64,000 nt of DNA. Origin: Mucilaginibacter sp. SJ. Lineage in GTDB: Bacteria > Bacteroidota > Bacteroidia > Sphingobacteriales > Sphingobacteriaceae. Under the pieces are notes generated by a model. It was not told the DNA's origin and searched no databases. It saw only the letters and a list, made by a program, of their open reading frames with translations. The translations under genes were made by a program, and so were the position numbers. The stretch is from positions 620,001-684,000 of the forward strand of contig NZ_CP118631.1 in assembly GCF_028993635.1 (NCBI RefSeq), read 5' to 3'. Below, one piece after another: positions 61,955 to 64,000 of the stretch. Each line of letters opens with the position of its first letter. Within the stretch, counting starts at the first letter, position 1.

Positions 61955-63085
61955 ATGAAAAAACAGGTTTTAATTTTTTTTGCTCTGATAATCATTTCAT
62001 TTCACGTAGTTGGAAAGGCAGGATATACCCTTAATGTGAACGTTAAAGGCAGCCATGGGGGGGGATTGGAACTAAGGAAGTTTTATCAAGAATTATTGGA
62101 TGAAAAGAACTCTTCAACGGAGAAGCTTGAAAATTCTAAATGTAAATTTGAAGGCACGATCGGTAATCCAATCAGGGTATTTTTAATTTTTACCGGGACA
62201 GACGGTACCCGGCTTTATTCTCCCGTTTTCTATATTGATTTAGGAAAACAGGAAGTCATATTGGATAGCGCGACATTTGAGCATGGCGTTCCTGTTTTTA
62301 AAGGATCGCGGACTAACGATCTTAATCTACATTATCTTGAGGCTTTTCGGGCATCTGAGGTGAAATTGAGGTGGCTAACTGACAGCCTTGACCGCCTCAG
62401 TATAAATCTCTCGAGTAATAATGACCCAGGGCTCAAAAAAAAACTTGGAGAATTAAAACAATCGATAAATGATAAACGTGATGATTTTACCGACTCTTTG
62501 GTTAATGTCTATAAGAATGAATATTTATCTGTATGGATAATTGACAGTTGTTTAAGGGAACGGTTTTCTCCCAAATTGGAACGTACATTTAATCGTTTAT
62601 CTCCTGAAATTAAACAAAGTAGGCTTGGGCTAGCTGTCAAAAAATCTTTTCTTGATGTGCAAGCCGTCTTACCCGGAGGCCATTTGCCTGAACTTTCACT
62701 TATAGATACAACTGGTAGGAAATATAAAGAGACATTTAAGCGGGAAGGTAAATATTTGTTTGTAGAACTTTGGTTCAGCCATTGTGCTCCATGCTTAGCC
62801 CGACTGCCGGCATTGAAAGATATCTATAAGAGAAGGGATGAATTTAATCTTGAATTTGTTGGGATATCAGTGAGGGAAACAAGTACACAAGACTGGAAAG
62901 GTGCAATAGACCGATATAAAATCCCCTGGTCCCAGCGTTTTGACTACAGCAGGCTGTTTTTAGATACTTACAAGATACATTTTTTTCCTTCAAATCTGAT
63001 TGTTGACCCAACAGGTAAAATTGTCGCACGCGACTTGGAACCTGCAGAAGTTATGCGATTTCTTGAACATTCCAAGTATCCGTGA
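61955..63085 (+). CDS. TlpA-like thioredoxin-fold protein, exported
   Basis: 376 residues, signal peptide (MKKQVLIFFALIIISFHVVG). N-terminal DUF4369-like beta region (about 25-130), then a helical linker, then a TlpA/AhpC-type thioredoxin domain with LWFSHCAPCLARLPALK (CAPC about 274-277) and FPSNLIVDPTGKIVARDL near the end. Periplasmic thiol reduction/oxidation or isomerisation, matching the disulfide-peptide cluster. A run of eight G at 62056-62063 lies in the coding region near codon 35 (SHGGGLE), a potential slippage point. Confidence 0.85.
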   Translation: MKKQVLIFFALIIISFHVVGKAGYTLNVNVKGSHGGGLELRKFYQELLDEKNSSTEKLENSKCKFEGTIGNPIRVFLIFTGTDGTRLYSPVFYIDLGKQEVILDSATFEHGVPVFKGSRTNDLNLHYLEAFRASEVKLRWLTDSLDRLSINLSSNNDPGLKKKLGELKQSINDKRDDFTDSLVNVYKNEYLSVWIIDSCLRERFSPKLERTFNRLSPEIKQSRLGLAVKKSFLDVQAVLPGGHLPELSLIDTTGRKYKETFKREGKYLFVELWFSHCAPCLARLPALKDIYKRRDEFNLEFVGISVRETSTQDWKGAIDRYKIPWSQRFDYSRLFLDTYKIHFFPSNLIVDPTGKIVARDLEPAEVMRFLEHSKYP

Positions 63086-63208
63086 TATCATGTATATAAA
63101 GAATTCTCATAACGTATAGATATGTTACAGAAGGCGGTCAGCAATAGCTTTACAAACAAATCGAGCGCTTGATCTTGGAAGGAACGGAGATATTTAGCGA
63201 GATTCTTT

Positions 63209-63910
63209 TTATAATGTGTTGAAAACCGGAATTGGGGCGATGATCCGATCTCCGTGGTCGTAAGATAGTGATCTGTATTCATCGAAGTGATCAGGTTTAT
63301 AGCTGTGGCCACTTGTCTTGTATAGTAAGACCTCATCGCTCCAGTTATAAATTAACGTTGATTTTCCATCTTCATCTACATAGATATCGCTATCAGCCAG
63401 CAGTGGTTCTAACCATTTTAAATGTTGATCGGTTGTAGTACGATGAAAACCGTATTTAAAGATATGACTTGCTTTTACAAAAATAGACGGTTCAAATGTA
63501 TTGCGCTCTTTTGTCATTCCTGCTTGAGTTCTAAAATAGGAAGATGCCGGTTTGTAGGCTGTTTTTCCGCCTCTGATGAGCCCCCTTATTCCTTCGCTCA
63601 GATGATCATCAAAAAACAAATCGTCGTCGTCCCAAAATGTAACAATATCAGTGTCAACTGGCAAATGTTTAATCGCATCATTGTAAATAGCTCCAAGACT
63701 TATATATGGTTGGTGAGTATTCATGTCCATGCTATTGTTTACTAAGGTAACAAGGCTTGGATCAATGCATTCACTCAAACGCTGTTGAACTTCTGAATTT
63801 TGATAAATTAATAAGTGCTTGTCTTGATAATTTTGTTCAAGGAATAATGATAGACTTCTTTCCGAACAATAATGCCTTCCGCATGTCGCCATGATAGCTG
63901 TAATTTTCAT
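63209..63910 (-). CDS. glycosyltransferase family 2-like protein
   Basis: 233 residues, GT-A fold pattern: N-terminal MKITAIMATCGRHYCSERSL strand-helix, then VTFWDDDDLFFDDHLSEG (the DxD metal motif, about 97). No TM. Short for GT2, with the acceptor half reduced; similar short forms occur next to surface-polysaccharide or peptide-modification genes. A link to the peptide cluster (convergent, 123 bp away) is possible but unproven. Confidence 0.78.
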   Translation of the reverse strand: MKITAIMATCGRHYCSERSLSLFLEQNYQDKHLLIYQNSEVQQRLSECIDPSLVTLVNNSMDMNTHQPYISLGAIYNDAIKHLPVDTDIVTFWDDDDLFFDDHLSEGIRGLIRGGKTAYKPASSYFRTQAGMTKERNTFEPSIFVKASHIFKYGFHRTTTDQHLKWLEPLLADSDIYVDEDGKSTLIYNWSDEVLLYKTSGHSYKPDHFDEYRSLSYDHGDRIIAPIPVFNTL

Positions 63911-64000
63911 AGTGACAAGTTAATCAAAAATAATAAAGATATAATTACAGGAAGGAAGAAACAAACTAAAATTTTATTGATAAACAGCCAAAATCTGTGA

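Noticed and set aside
1..64000. CRISPR arrays, rRNA operons and complete insertion sequences
   Set aside because: No regularly spaced repeats, no rRNA-like sequence, no transposase with paired terminal inverted repeats found by reading; weak IS remnants cannot be excluded in 58500-59880.

Overview
The window looks like a chromosome segment of a Bacteroidota member, most likely Sphingobacteriaceae (Mucilaginibacter/Pedobacter-like). The support is: many recognisable promoters carry the Bacteroidota -7 box TAnnTTTG; Shine-Dalgarno sites are weak and A/T-rich; and family markers are present (DUF5686 plus carboxypeptidase-like OMP, KxxL/GG-leader peptide, HisKA_2 kinases with TPRs, CIO-type cydAB). 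This placement is from gene content only; no 16S or marker tree is available here.

Layout. (1) 1-5942: accessory/defence segment with an ABC three-component (Lamassu-like) operon on the minus strand that runs off the left edge, then a CoiA-like nuclease (DUF6035) and a DUF4238 protein. (2) 6215-51307: a long stress/redox region of moderately GC-rich genes: two alpha/beta hydrolases, UspA, rhomboid protease, an operon with a small membrane protein, an RpoD-like sigma factor, polyphosphate kinase and an HD/Pycsar-effector protein, a DyP peroxidase pair, a TolC/HlyD/MFS efflux operon ending in an outer-membrane protein, PAP2 phosphatase, VOC dioxygenase, catalase/NDH-2/SDR operon, DUF5686/GAF operon and cytochrome bd. 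Interleaved are three AraC-type regulators, a five-GAF sigma-54 activator and a histidine kinase/sigma-54 response-regulator pair. (3) 51369-59880: AT-richer accessory region with orphan genes, a HEPN-like protein, an HNH nuclease, a tRNA-like fragment and decayed DNA. (4) 59900-63085: a double-glycine-leader, six-cysteine peptide with a C39-like/VKOR/thioredoxin fusion and a TlpA-like protein; then a glycosyltransferase.

The main discovery is in region 2. Twelve promoters share one rigid layout: an 11-bp box (consensus GATTTTMAAAG), 10 bp, a second copy of the box in direct repeat, exactly 21 bp, then a -7 box resembling TAnnTTTG, with the start codon 13-51 nt further on. The 21-bp direct-repeat period fits an AraC-type activator bound just upstream of the core promoter. 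The twelve transcription units form a coherent stress/redox regulon (UspA, sigma factor, ppk, peroxidases, NDH-2, cytochrome bd, efflux, hydrolases). One site sits in front of a 38-codon ORF that would otherwise be ignored. The three AraC genes in the same region do not carry the element; two of them share a different conserved palindromic upstream element.

Other points: a nuclease-like gene split by a -1 frame change exactly at an A AAA AAG heptamer; a sigma factor whose conserved N-terminus seems to start at ATA; and a kinase-like catalytic-loop motif in an outer-membrane protein.
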